DNA of 44,052 nt from an uncultured Clostridia bacterium (GCA_944383925.1 CALWRM010000139.1:1-44052); one strand, 5' to 3'. Shown: positions 16,451 through 24,618, counted from the first letter of the stretch. Notes: generated from the letters alone by a model not told the origin. Made by a program: numbers and translations.

Positions 16451-18289
16451 TTGCAGTTCCAAGAGGAACAGGATTATACCAAGCGGTTTGACCTGACGCT
16501 GTGGAAGCGCTTGCTCAAATACGCCCGGCCCTTCTACGGCTTTCTGGCGGCCCTCTGCGTGTGCATGGTGATCAACGCCGTCGTGGACGTGGTCTTTCCC
16601 ATGATGACCCGCTACGCCATCGATAACTTCATCGCCAAGGAGACGGTGGCGGGGCTTGGAGGCTTCATCGCCCTCTACCTTCTGCTGCTCCTTGTGCAGG
16701 TGCTGGTGATCTTCGGCTTTCAGCGCTGCGCCAGCAAGGTGGAGGTGGGCGTTTGCTACACCATCCGCAAGCTGGCCTTTGAAAAGCTGCAACAGCTCTC
16801 CTTCTCCTTTTACGACAAGACCTCCGTGGGCTACCTGATGGCCCGCATGACCAGCGACACCCAACGCCTGGCCGACACCATCGGCTGGACGCTGATCGAC
16901 CTGGTCTGGGGCAGCGTCTACATGGTGCTCACCGCCGTAGCCATGCTCTATTACAATTGGAAGCTGGCCCTGCTGGTGCTTTCGGTGCTGCCCGTGCTGG
17001 CGGTGGTTTCCGCCTACTTTCAAAGCGTCATCCTTAAAAACCATCGCGAGGTGCGCAAGACCAACTCGCGCATCACCGGCGCCTTCAACGAGGGCATCAT
17101 GGGTGCCAAGACCACCAAAACCTTGGTGCGCGAGGACCGCAACTTCGAGGAGTTCCAGGTGCTGACCAACACCATGCGCAATTCCTCCGTGCGCGCGGCC
17201 ACCTTCTCGTCCATCTACATGCCCATCGTCACCTCCCTCGGCTCCATCGTCACGGGCCTTGCGCTGTGGAAGGGCGGCTACGACACCTTGAGCGGCGCCA
17301 TCTCCCTGGGCACTCTGGTGATCTTCATCAACTACACCGTTTCCTTCATCGAGCCCGTGCGCTCCATCGCCAACATCTTTTCCGAGATGCAGTCCGCCCA
17401 GGCCGCGGCCGAGCGCGTGGTCTCCCTGGTGGAGACCGAGCCGGACATCGTGGACGGCCCCGAAATCACCGCCGTATACGGCGACCAGTTCTCCCCCAAG
17501 ACAGAAAACTGGCCCAAGATCCACGGGGATGTGGACTTTGAGCACGTCTCTTTCCAATATAAGGGAGGCGAAAAGGTGCTGTCCGACTTCACCCTGCATG
17601 TCAAGGCCGGCCAGAACATCGCCCTCGTGGGCGAGACGGGCAGCGGCAAGTCCACCATCGTCAACCTCATCTGCCGCTTCTACGAGCCCACCGAGGGCAG
17701 CATCCTCATCGACGGCGTGGACTACCGCCAGCGCTCCCAGCTGTGGCTGCAATCCCATCTGGGCTATGTGCTGCAAAGCCCGCACCTGTTCTCCGGCACC
17801 GTGCGCGAAAACATCCGCTACGGCCGGCTGGACGCCACCGACGAGGAGGTGGAGCGCGCGGCGGAAATGGTGCGCGCGGACCACTTCATCTCCAAGCTGG
17901 AGAAGGGCTACGACACGGATGTGGGCGAGGGCGGCAACCGCCTATCCACGGGCGAAAAGCAGCTGATCTCCTTCGCCCGCGCCATCCTGGCCAACCCGGC
18001 CATCTTCGTGCTGGACGAGGCCACCTCCTCCATCGACACGGAAACCGAGCAGGCCATCCAGTACGCCATCTCCAAGATGCTCTCCGGCCGCACCAGCTTC
18101 ATCGTGGCCCACCGCCTGTCCACCATCAAAAACGCCGACCGTATCCTGGTCATCTCCCAGGGCCGCGTCATCGAGGACGGCACCCACAAGCAGCTGCTGG
18201 AAAAACGCGGACATTACTACACCCTATACACCAACCAGTTCAAGGAGGAGGGCGAGCTCTCCGCCCTTGGCAAGAGCCTGGAGGCCTAG
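16451..18289 (+). CDS. Heterodimeric ABC exporter half, catalytic ATP site (BmrD-like)
   Basis: 612 residues from a TTG at 16451 with an AAGGCAGG-type binding site. Six membrane helices are followed by an ATPase domain with Walker A GETGSGKST (~394), Walker B AIFVLDEATSSID with a normal catalytic Glu, and a divergent signature LSTGEKQL (~497) in place of LSGGQ. The divergent signature would face the degenerate Walker site of the partner, while this subunit's intact Walker motifs meet the partner's normal signature. So the two proteins make one active and one inactive ATP site, as in BmrCD. An insert around residues 335-355 (VYGDQFSPKTENW) precedes the ATPase domain. It is the last gene of the unit, before a strong terminator. 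Confidence 0.9.
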   Translation: MQFQEEQDYTKRFDLTLWKRLLKYARPFYGFLAALCVCMVINAVVDVVFPMMTRYAIDNFIAKETVAGLGGFIALYLLLLLVQVLVIFGFQRCASKVEVGVCYTIRKLAFEKLQQLSFSFYDKTSVGYLMARMTSDTQRLADTIGWTLIDLVWGSVYMVLTAVAMLYYNWKLALLVLSVLPVLAVVSAYFQSVILKNHREVRKTNSRITGAFNEGIMGAKTTKTLVREDRNFEEFQVLTNTMRNSSVRAATFSSIYMPIVTSLGSIVTGLALWKGGYDTLSGAISLGTLVIFINYTVSFIEPVRSIANIFSEMQSAQAAAERVVSLVETEPDIVDGPEITAVYGDQFSPKTENWPKIHGDVDFEHVSFQYKGGEKVLSDFTLHVKAGQNIALVGETGSGKSTIVNLICRFYEPTEGSILIDGVDYRQRSQLWLQSHLGYVLQSPHLFSGTVRENIRYGRLDATDEEVERAAEMVRADHFISKLEKGYDTDVGEGGNRLSTGEKQLISFARAILANPAIFVLDEATSSIDTETEQAIQYAISKMLSGRTSFIVAHRLSTIKNADRILVISQGRVIEDGTHKQLLEKRGHYYTLYTNQFKEEGELSALGKSLEA

Positions 18290-18300
18290 CGCCCCATCCA

Positions 18301-18335
18301 AGGCCCGGATCCCGTTGGGGACCCGGGCCTTTTTC
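18301..18335 (+). terminator. Intrinsic terminator after the ABC exporter genes
   Basis: AGGCCCGG (18301-18308) pairs with CCGGGCCT (18323-18330), with an inner TCCC/GGGA stem, followed by TTTTTC. Confidence 0.88.
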
Positions 18336-18352
18336 ATCCCCCCTTCCCGCCC

Positions 18353-18380
18353 TTGCATTTGGCCGTCCGGCTGCTATACT
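18353..18380 (+). promoter_or_regulatory. Promoter of the isomerase gene
   Basis: TTGCAT (18353-18358), 16-base spacer, TATACT (18375-18380) with TG at 18372-18373 making an extended -10. Confidence 0.7.
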
Positions 18381-18418
18381 AAAGGCGGAATGACGTTTGC
18401 CAAAGGAGGCCATGCTAT

Positions 18419-19255
18419 ATGCGTCTAGGCGCGCCGGTCTTTCTTCAAACCAAGGATCCAGAGGCCCTTGCCCGAGCCCACGTGGCTTTGGGGTATCGGG
18501 CCGCCTACTGTCCCGATTTTCTAAGCCTGGATGACCTGGCCCAGGTCCGGGCCGTGGAAAAGGCCTTTGCCCAGGCGGATGTTTGCATCGCCGAGGTGGG
18601 CGCCTGGTGCAACCCCCTGGACAAGGATCCCGCCAAGGCCAAGGCCAACCGCCAGTATATCGCCCAACGCCTGGCCCTGGCCGACGAGGTGGGCGCCCGC
18701 TGCTGCGTGAACATCCTCGGCTCCTTCTGCGAGACGGGCCGCTGGGACGGCCCCTCCTTCGACGCCTACGACGAGACCTTTTTCCAGGCCTGTGTGGAGG
18801 TGTACCGGCAGATCCTGGACGCCGTGCGCCCCAAGCGCAGCTTCATGACCTTTGAGACCATGCCCTATTACTTCCTGGACGGGCCGGAGGAATACCTGCG
18901 CCTGCTTCGGGCCATCGATCGGCCCGGCGCGGCCGTGCACCTGGATGTGTGCAACTGCGTCAACTCCCCCAGGGTCTATGTGCAAAACGCCGAGCTCATC
19001 TCCCGGTGCTTCCGCCTCCTGTCCGGCAAGATCCGCTCCTGTCACCTCAAGGACATCAAGCTGGCGGACGACGAGGGGTGCACGGCGGTGTTCCGCGAGG
19101 TGCAGCCGGGCAGCGGCAAGCTGGACCTGGCGCGCCTGCTGTCCTGCGCGAAACGCGAGGAAGACCTGCCCGTGATGCTGGAGCATCTCCCCGCCGAGCA
19201 AAACTACCTGGACGCCCGGGACCACGTGTTGGGCCTGCTGCGCGACCTGGCCTGA
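18419..19255 (+). CDS. Sugar phosphate isomerase/epimerase family protein (TIM barrel)
   Basis: 278 residues, the AP-endonuclease-2/xylose isomerase-like fold. The expected metal and catalytic positions are present in order: E in FMTFETMPYYF, D in VHLDVCNCV, H in SCHLKDIKL and E in VMLEHLP near the C-terminus. That supports an active, divalent-metal-dependent sugar isomerase or epimerase. The substrate cannot be inferred. It is a single-gene unit with its own promoter and AAAGGAGG binding site (9 bases before the ATG at 18419). A second family member lies at 28373-29176 in a carbohydrate cluster. Confidence 0.85.
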   Translation: MRLGAPVFLQTKDPEALARAHVALGYRAAYCPDFLSLDDLAQVRAVEKAFAQADVCIAEVGAWCNPLDKDPAKAKANRQYIAQRLALADEVGARCCVNILGSFCETGRWDGPSFDAYDETFFQACVEVYRQILDAVRPKRSFMTFETMPYYFLDGPEEYLRLLRAIDRPGAAVHLDVCNCVNSPRVYVQNAELISRCFRLLSGKIRSCHLKDIKLADDEGCTAVFREVQPGSGKLDLARLLSCAKREEDLPVMLEHLPAEQNYLDARDHVLGLLRDLA

Positions 19256-19295
19256 GCGTTTCTTTCCCTACGTTAAAATACGGCTTGCTGCGGTC

Positions 19296-19325
19296 TTGAC
19301 AAAGGCGCGGCTCCCTTGCTATAAT
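19296..19325 (+). promoter_or_regulatory. Consensus promoter of the 6S RNA
   Basis: TTGACA (19296-19301), 18-base spacer, TATAAT (19320-19325), both 6/6, plus an extended TG. Predicted transcription start is near 19332, about 35 bases before the 6S closing stem. The intervening bases form their own GC-rich hairpin (TCCGG..CCGGA), so the RNA is probably processed or has an extra 5' stem. Confidence 0.88.
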
Positions 19326-19367
19326 CTGCTTACGGGTTCCGGCCGGCCTTGTGCCGCCGGACGATGG

Positions 19368-19554
19368 CTATATCCTGGGGTGTTCGTAACGCTTCGATTT
19401 TGAACCTACAGAACTCAAATGGAGTCCGCGTCGGACCTGTGAACATGCCAGGCCCCCCTCCGGGACGGGGAAGGCAGACGCACACCGCAGGACACCGCCC
19501 TGCTAGAATAGCAGGTGTCAAAATGAGGCGGACGGCACTTTGGGATATAGTTTT
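19368..19554 (+). ncRNA. ssrS: 6S RNA
   Basis: A ~183-base RNA closed by CTATATCC (19368-19375) and GGATATAG (19543-19550), followed directly by TTTTCTT as a terminator tail. Next to the closing stem are TGGGGTGTTCGTAACG on the 5' side and GGACGGCACTTTGGG on the 3' side, which line up with the conserved flanks of 6S RNA (compare GAUGUUCGCAAGCG and GGCGGCAUCUCGG in E. coli). The TTTTGAACC segment is also seen in Firmicute 6S. 6S RNA mimics an open promoter and binds the housekeeping RNA polymerase in slow growth. The region has a perfect promoter and no coding potential. Some Firmicutes have two 6S RNAs; only one is seen here. Confidence 0.85.
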
Positions 19555-19594
19555 CTTCCCTCCGATCAACGAGAAAAAACTTTTCCGTTGGGAC

Positions 19595-19623
19595 TTGACA
19601 GCTCTTGCCTCTTGTTGTATAAT
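19595..19623 (+). promoter_or_regulatory. Consensus promoter of the tRNA pair
   Basis: TTGACA (19595-19600), 17-base spacer, TATAAT (19618-19623): a perfect sigma-A promoter 35 bases before tRNA-Gln. Confidence 0.92.
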
Positions 19624-19658
19624 AGCCATCGTTGAGGCGCTTCGCCTCGATCATCCGT

Positions 19659-19732
19659 AGCGGAATGGTGTAACGGTAGCACCTACGACTCTGACTCGTA
19701 TTGCCTAGGTTCGAATCCTAGTTCCGCTGCCA
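19659..19732 (+). tRNA. tRNA-Gln(CTG)
   Basis: Acceptor AGCGGAA pairs with TTCCGCT (19722-19728), then G and an encoded CCA. D arm GTGT/GCAC, anticodon stem TACGA/TCGTA with loop CTCTGAC, giving anticodon CTG (reads CAG), and T arm CTAGG/CCTAG with TTCGAAT. All arms are intact. Confidence 0.95.
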
Positions 19733-19739
19733 ACCATAC

Positions 19740-19815
19740 GCCTCCATGGTCTAGTGGCCTAGGACACCGCCCTCTCACGGCGGCAACAGGGGTTCGAATC
19801 CCCTTGGAGGTGCCA
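19740..19815 (+). tRNA. tRNA-Glu(CTC)
   Basis: Acceptor GCCTCCA pairs with TGGAGGT (19805-19811; one G-T pair), then G and an encoded CCA. Anticodon stem CCGCC/GGCGG with loop CTCTCAC gives anticodon CTC (reads GAG). The T arm AGGGG/CCCCT is complete. It lies 7 bases after tRNA-Gln on the same transcript. Confidence 0.95.
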
Positions 19816-19816
19816 A

Positions 19817-19855
19817 CGTCGGAGCAAAGTTCGCTTTGCTCCGGCGCTTTTTTCT
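19817..19855 (+). terminator. Terminator of the tRNA transcript
   Basis: CGGAGCAAAG (19820-19829), loop TTCG, CTTTGCTCCG (19834-19843), extended by three more pairs, then CTTTTTTC. Confidence 0.95.
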
Positions 19856-19955
19856 GCCCATCGCCTTTAGGCCGCCGGACCTGACCGCGTCCCTTTGTTG
19901 GGTCTTCGCCCCCGCCCGATACCCCAACATTCCATGTTACAAGAAAGGAACCGCC

Positions 19956-20706
19956 ATGAATCGAAACCTCGCCGCCCGCCTCGTCGCGGCCGCGTCGCTC
20001 TGCCTGGCCCTTCTTGCCGGCTGTTCGACCCCCCCCTTCCCCAGCCAGCCCCTCGGCGTCCGTCGCGCCCACCCCGACCCCCTCCCCCACGGCCCAGCCC
20101 CTGCCCTCCCCCTCTCCGCAGGCCGACGCCTTGCCGGACGCCTACGCGCGCATCCTGGCCCAATACGCCGAGGCCATGGCCAACGATTATTACCTGGACC
20201 TGGAGGACGTGGACAGGGAGGCCGCCTTTGGCGCGGACGTCGCCCTGGAATGGCGCATGCGCTTCACGCCGCCGGTGCCCGCCCAATACGCCCTCTCGGA
20301 CCTGGATGGCAACGGCGTGCCGGAGCTGCTCATCTCCGCGCCCGAGGAGGAGGACGGCTACACGCTGTACGACGTCTTCACCCTGGAGCAGGACAGAGCC
20401 GTTCGCCTGTTTGAGTTCAGTTTCGGCTACAGGACCAACCTCCGCATCCTGGCCGATCGGAGCCTAATAATCAGCTGGAGCTCCAGCGCCTTCGAATCGG
20501 GCGTCGACGTCTACCGCTACACCGACGCAAGCCTGTCCCGCCTGACCGCCTACACCGCCCTGGCCGACGAGCAGGATCCCTATACCCTGCTCTATTACCG
20601 GGATGGCGAGCCTCTGGACGAGGAGGCCTACCTATCCGCCCTACAGGCATTGAACAGCCCCGGCCCCATGGCCTTCGACTGGATCAGCGCGGCCGACGCG
20701 GCCTAG
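19956..20706 (+). CDS. Lipoprotein, reading frame interrupted at a run of eight C
   Basis: The ATG at 19956 has AGAAAGGA upstream and begins a clear lipoprotein signal: MNRNLAARLV, a hydrophobic core, then LLAGC with the lipid-modified cysteine at residue 23. This frame then loses sense. From about 20037 to 20706 a different frame (shifted by +1) encodes a Pro/Ser/Thr linker and a ~190-residue acidic domain with YALSDLDGNGVPELLI, a calcium-binding-like DLDGNGxPELL repeat seen in secreted Firmicute proteins. The join lies at the C8 run, 20029-20036; seven C would fuse signal and domain perfectly. It is therefore a frameshift, a slippage switch, or a sequencing error. Read alone, the downstream frame would start at TTG 20014 and have no signal. 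Confidence 0.65.
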
Positions 20707-20721
20707 CCCGCAGACGCCGAA

Positions 20722-20757
20722 GGAGCGCGCGGATTGCATCCGCGCGCTCCCCTTTTG
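20722..20757 (+). terminator. Terminator between lipoprotein gene and sugar ABC operon
   Basis: A perfect 13-bp stem (20722-20734 with 20738-20750), 3-base loop, then CCTTTTG. It lies between convergent genes; the minus-strand tail has few T, so it mainly serves the plus strand. Confidence 0.85.
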
Positions 20758-20792
20758 CCCTTGCGCCCATGCCGGCGCGGCCCGTTTCTCCC

Positions 20793-22484
20793 CTATTGGC
20801 CTTCGTAAGGATTCTCCAATAGGAATTCGTTAAACTGCCGCTCCACCTCGGCCACGATGGTCTGAAAACCCGCCGCGTCGTATTGCGCCTGAATCCGCTC
20901 GATCTCGCCCGGAATGTCCTCCACCATGCCGTTGCCCAGGGGCGTGCCAAGGGAGGTCAGGTCGTTCATCAGGGCCTGCTCGGATTTCACCGGATCGGTC
21001 ATAAAGCTGAAGCCAGCTTCCACCTTCTTATAGATAAAGCTGGTGTCGGCGTATTTCTTGTACAGGTCTACGATGAACTCGGGCGTGGTATCCAGGTAGC
21101 GCACATAGTTGGGATTCCAGGTGAGCAGGTATCCATAGAAGTTGTAATTCTTAGCAGGGTCCACGCCCTCTGGGATTTTGTAGTAATCCTCGCCCACAGC
21201 TTCCCAATGCACGCCCTCGATGCCCAGTTCCATCAGGTCATGGTTTTCCTTGCTTTCAAAGAGCCAGTTGAGGAAGCCCATGGTCCGATCGGCATATTCG
21301 CTGGTGGTAGGGATGCCGGCAAAATTCCATGTCTTAAAATCGGACCCGGCAGCCAGAGGGGTGTCATAATAAGCGCCCGGCTCCAGCGGCAGGCATCCCA
21401 ATTCCGCGCCTTGCACGGAGCTGACCAATCTGGCGTTGATGGAGTTGTAGGTGTCCACCGCTCGCTTGAAGGAAGCGGCCCGGCCAGCCACAAATTGCCC
21501 TTCGTGGTCGGATTGGGTCAGGCAGTCGTCGGTCACATAGCCCTTTTGATACCATTCCCTGGCTACAGTATAGGCATAGAGGGGATCCTGGGCCTGAAGC
21601 TCCTCATCCAGCATGGAATAGTAGGTGGTATCCATGTTGGGGATCCAAGTCTTGGCGGCATATGCCTTGCCATCCTCGCCCACCACTACGCCGACGGAGT
21701 TGATGGTGGCGTAGTTGTGGTTCTCCGTCTGCAAGGGCTTCAATACATCGCCGAAGAGAGCGACCACCGTTTCTCCGGCGTTCATGCAAAGCGGCATCAT
21801 GCCCGGCTCATTCTCCACGATGGCATCGTAGAACTGCGTAAGCTGTTCCAGGGTCTTGATCTCGCCAATCCCATATTTCTTCGCAAGATCCAACCTGTAA
21901 TAGAGGCAGTTCCCGTTGACAAAGCTCTGTCCAAAGGGAACCGCATATACATGATACTCTCCGCTTGCGTCGGCAAAACTGTTGTTGCGCAGGTATTCCT
22001 CGTCAAACAGCTTTCCAAGCGCCGGATACTCCGGTGAGTCGAAGTAGGAATCTAGGTTCAAAAGCATCTCCTTGGACACCATCTGGTTGAGCGTTGGGTT
22101 GGTCCAAGGGGCAACAAAGCATAGGTCCAGTTGTTCGCCGGAAGCAATCTTTAGGGAAACCTTTTGGCCGATCTCGCCGATGGTGGTGAAGGTGTAATGG
22201 ATGCGGATGTTCAAAATATCGTCCGTCTTCTCGTACACCGCTTCCAACACCTTGTCAAAGTCGTTGAAGTTGGTTTCCGGCGCAAAAGCCATAAACTCCA
22301 GCGTCACCTGTTCCGGCTTTCCCGTGGATTCCGTCCCATTGTCCGGTTGCTCCTGGTCGGTCTGCGTCTCGCCCGAGGTTGCGCTTTCTTGCGGCCCGGA
22401 GCTGGTTTGCGCACAGCCAAGCAGCAAGCATAGCGCCAGCAGCAGGCATATCAGGACCAGCGACTTTTTGCGGGTGCTCTTCAT
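20793..22484 (-). CDS. ABC transporter solute-binding lipoprotein, sugar type
   Basis: 563 residues from the ATG at 22484 (AAGGAGG about 10 bases upstream). KSTRKK, a hydrophobic core and LLLGC give a lipoprotein signal with C24 as anchor. A Ser/Thr/Gln/Glu-rich spacer follows, then a large binding domain of the family 1 type used by oligosaccharide importers (LplA-like), with GEQLDLCFVAPWTNP and GYLLTWNPNYVRYL. It captures the substrate outside the cell and hands it to the two permeases encoded just upstream. The operon has no ATPase gene; such importers usually share a common MsmX-type ATPase elsewhere. The sugar is unknown, though the sugar-enzyme cluster at 28-31 kb suggests a glycan. Confidence 0.9.
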   Translation of the reverse strand: MKSTRKKSLVLICLLLALCLLLGCAQTSSGPQESATSGETQTDQEQPDNGTESTGKPEQVTLEFMAFAPETNFNDFDKVLEAVYEKTDDILNIRIHYTFTTIGEIGQKVSLKIASGEQLDLCFVAPWTNPTLNQMVSKEMLLNLDSYFDSPEYPALGKLFDEEYLRNNSFADASGEYHVYAVPFGQSFVNGNCLYYRLDLAKKYGIGEIKTLEQLTQFYDAIVENEPGMMPLCMNAGETVVALFGDVLKPLQTENHNYATINSVGVVVGEDGKAYAAKTWIPNMDTTYYSMLDEELQAQDPLYAYTVAREWYQKGYVTDDCLTQSDHEGQFVAGRAASFKRAVDTYNSINARLVSSVQGAELGCLPLEPGAYYDTPLAAGSDFKTWNFAGIPTTSEYADRTMGFLNWLFESKENHDLMELGIEGVHWEAVGEDYYKIPEGVDPAKNYNFYGYLLTWNPNYVRYLDTTPEFIVDLYKKYADTSFIYKKVEAGFSFMTDPVKSEQALMNDLTSLGTPLGNGMVEDIPGEIERIQAQYDAAGFQTIVAEVERQFNEFLLENPYEGQ

Positions 22485-22571
22485 TCCCTCATTCCTCCTT
22501 ATTCCCTGGGATGGTCTATTCTTCAGCGCGCCCAAAGCCCAGGCGGCAAGCGCGCTTGGGATCCATTCTTG

Positions 22572-23483
22572 TTACCCCTTCACCGAGCCGATCAGCAGGC
22601 CTTTGATAAAATACCTTTGTAACAGTGGGTAGAGCAACACGATGGGCCCGATGGAAATCATCGCCGTGGCCAAGCGTATGCCCACCGTTGGGATGGACAC
22701 AAAGCTCAAGGCCTGCCTAGCAGCCGGGTTCAGGGAAGAGGTCAAAAAATCCACCTGTTGTTGCAAACGCATGATCAGGTATTGCAGGGTATACAACTGC
22801 GGTTCCTCGATGTATAACAGCACCTTATACCATTCGTTCCAATAGCCCATGGAAGCAAAGAGCGCAATGGTGGCCAAAATGGGCTTGGACAGAGGCAGGA
22901 TGATCTTAAAAAAAATCAGGATGTCGCTGGCGCCGTCGATCTTGGCGGATTCCGCCAGGGAAGCCGGTAGCGTCGCGAAGAAGTTGCGCATCAAAAACAT
23001 GTTGTAAGCGTTCAGCGCGCCGGGGATGATCAGTACCAGCAGATTGTTCTTCAGGTGCAAAAAGCGCACCATCATTATATAGGTGGGCACCAACCCTCCG
23101 CTAAAGACCATGGTGGCATAGGCAAAATAGGCGATGGCATTGCGGTATTTGAGGCTCTGCACGGTGATAGGGTAGGCCAACATGGCCGTAAGCACCACGG
23201 TGAGCGCGGCGCCGCAAACCGTGGTGAGAATGGTGACGCCATAGGCATTGAGCACGGTGTCCGTGCCGTCAAAGATGAGCTTGTAGCTGGTCAGGTCCCA
23301 CTGGTTGATCCACAGGCCATAGCCGTCGCGGATCACAGCGGATTCGTTGGAAAAGGAAGCGACCAACGCAACCCAAAGGGGCAAGAAGCAGAACAGCGCG
23401 AACAGCACGCACAGCAATGTGCCAAACACTTCCACCAGGGTGTCCTTTCCGCTCGAACGGATGCGCCGTTTGGCAACCGTCAT
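22572..23483 (-). CDS. Sugar ABC transporter permease, LplC/MalG type
   Basis: 303 residues, six membrane helices, second permease of the importer. It carries the permease ATPase-docking loop ESAKIDGASDILIFFKIILPLSKP (EAA motif, here split as ESAKIDGAS and IILPLSKP). The C-terminus RYFIKGLLIGSVKG is typical of this subfamily. The ATG at 23483 has AAGGAGGG upstream. It lies 12 bases after the first permease gene and 87 bases before the binding protein gene. Confidence 0.92.
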   Translation of the reverse strand: MTVAKRRIRSSGKDTLVEVFGTLLCVLFALFCFLPLWVALVASFSNESAVIRDGYGLWINQWDLTSYKLIFDGTDTVLNAYGVTILTTVCGAALTVVLTAMLAYPITVQSLKYRNAIAYFAYATMVFSGGLVPTYIMMVRFLHLKNNLLVLIIPGALNAYNMFLMRNFFATLPASLAESAKIDGASDILIFFKIILPLSKPILATIALFASMGYWNEWYKVLLYIEEPQLYTLQYLIMRLQQQVDFLTSSLNPAARQALSFVSIPTVGIRLATAMISIGPIVLLYPLLQRYFIKGLLIGSVKG

Positions 23484-23495
23484 CTCTCTCCCTCC

Positions 23496-24473
23496 TTAAA
23501 ACAGCGAGGACTCTGGGTCCATCCAACGCACGGCGGCGTTTGCGCAGACCACCATCACAAATCCAATCACCGACTGGAAAAAACCCACCGCAGCCGACAT
23601 GCCGATTTCGTTGTTCACGCGCATGGCTCGATAGACAAAGGTGTCGATCACATCGGTTGTGGAGCGCAGCAGCGCGTTATCCCCCACAAGGGCGTATATC
23701 ATGCCAAAGTCCCCGTAGAAGATCTTGCCGACATCCATGATCAACAACATGCAGGTGGTGGTCTTCAGCAACGGCAGCGTGATGTGCCAGATCTTTCCAA
23801 AGCGGCTGGCGCCATCGATGGTGGCGGCCTCGTAGATGCCCTGGTCGATGCCGGAGATGGTGGCCAAGTAGATCACCGTTCCAAAGCCGGCCCCCTTCCA
23901 CAGGCGCAAGATGACCAGGATGGCAGGCCAAACGCCCGGTTCCTGGTAGTAGGCAACGGTTTGCCCGCCAAGGCGCAGCGCCATGGTGTTGAGCAGACCG
24001 CCGTCCGTGGAAAAGATGGCGATGGCCAAGACGGAGATAACCGTCCAAGAGATAAAGTTGGGCAGGAACATGAAGGTCTGAGCCAGGCGCTTAACCAACC
24101 GCAAGGTCATCTCGTTGAGCGCCAGGGCCAGCGTGACCGAGACGAGTAAGCCCGTGGAAATAAACAGCGCATTTAAATACAAGGTGTTGATGGTCACCTT
24201 GATCCAGGTATCCGTCATGAAGAAAAAACGAAAATTGCTGAGCCCCACAAAGGGACTGCCCAGCCCAAAGGCAGGCGCTACCGGGCTGTAATCCACAAAG
24301 GCCAGATACAGCCCAACCATCGGCAGATAGTTGAAGACGATGAAATAGGCGATGCCGGGAAGCGTCAAGAGATATAAATATCGATTTCGAACGATCTCCC
24401 GCCAAAGGGCATGTCTCTTTTTTTTGCTCTTGCCCAGCGGTGGGCCGATGGTCTTTGCCTGCACCTGTGCCAT
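23496..24473 (-). CDS. Sugar ABC transporter permease, LplB type
   Basis: 325 residues, first gene of the importer operon. Six membrane helices follow a basic N-terminal tail. It has LPGIAYFIVFNYLPMVG at the first helix, the docking loop YEAATIDGASRFGKIWHITLPLL (EAA motif) and the C-terminal GFFQSVIGFVMV region. The ATG at 24473 is preceded by GGGGGAG. It forms the transmembrane channel with the neighbouring permease. Divergent from the AraC-type regulator, which likely controls it. Confidence 0.92.
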   Translation of the reverse strand: MAQVQAKTIGPPLGKSKKKRHALWREIVRNRYLYLLTLPGIAYFIVFNYLPMVGLYLAFVDYSPVAPAFGLGSPFVGLSNFRFFFMTDTWIKVTINTLYLNALFISTGLLVSVTLALALNEMTLRLVKRLAQTFMFLPNFISWTVISVLAIAIFSTDGGLLNTMALRLGGQTVAYYQEPGVWPAILVILRLWKGAGFGTVIYLATISGIDQGIYEAATIDGASRFGKIWHITLPLLKTTTCMLLIMDVGKIFYGDFGMIYALVGDNALLRSTTDVIDTFVYRAMRVNNEIGMSAAVGFFQSVIGFVMVVCANAAVRWMDPESSLF

Positions 24474-24536
24474 GGCTTCGTCTCCCCCTTCGTACTCCGT
24501 CTCAGCATCCTTGCGTCAGGGAATTCCTCGGCTTGC

Positions 24537-24565
24537 ATCATAACGCGTTGCCAATAAACATGCAA
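24537..24565 (-). promoter_or_regulatory. Promoter of the sugar ABC operon
   Basis: On the minus strand TTGCAT (24560-24565), 17-base spacer, TATGAT (24537-24542). The spacer contains AACGCGTT (24542-24549), a CG-centred palindrome of the kind bound by LacI-family regulators such as CcpA, though it is not a full cre site. Confidence 0.65.
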
Positions 24566-24578
24566 AGTGTAAATTCTA

Positions 24579-24618
24579 ACAATTCCGATATTTGATAACC
24601 ATTTCTTTTCACAATTCC
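24579..24618. promoter_or_regulatory. Direct repeat, candidate AraC-type operator
   Basis: ACAATTCC occurs at 24579-24586 and 24611-24618, 32 bases (about three helical turns) apart, on the same strand and just upstream of the importer promoter. Direct repeats in phase are typical of AraC-family binding sites. Confidence 0.5.

Noticed and set aside
16427-17884. A 485-codon open frame on the minus strand inside the second exporter gene
   Set aside because: Antisense shadow of an ABC transporter; composition (His, Gly, Val, Gln repeats) is that of reversed codons.
19349-19660. Short open frames on both strands across 19.35-19.66 kb
   Set aside because: They coincide with the 6S RNA and the tRNA promoter; there are no ribosome binding sites and the RNA interpretation is much stronger.
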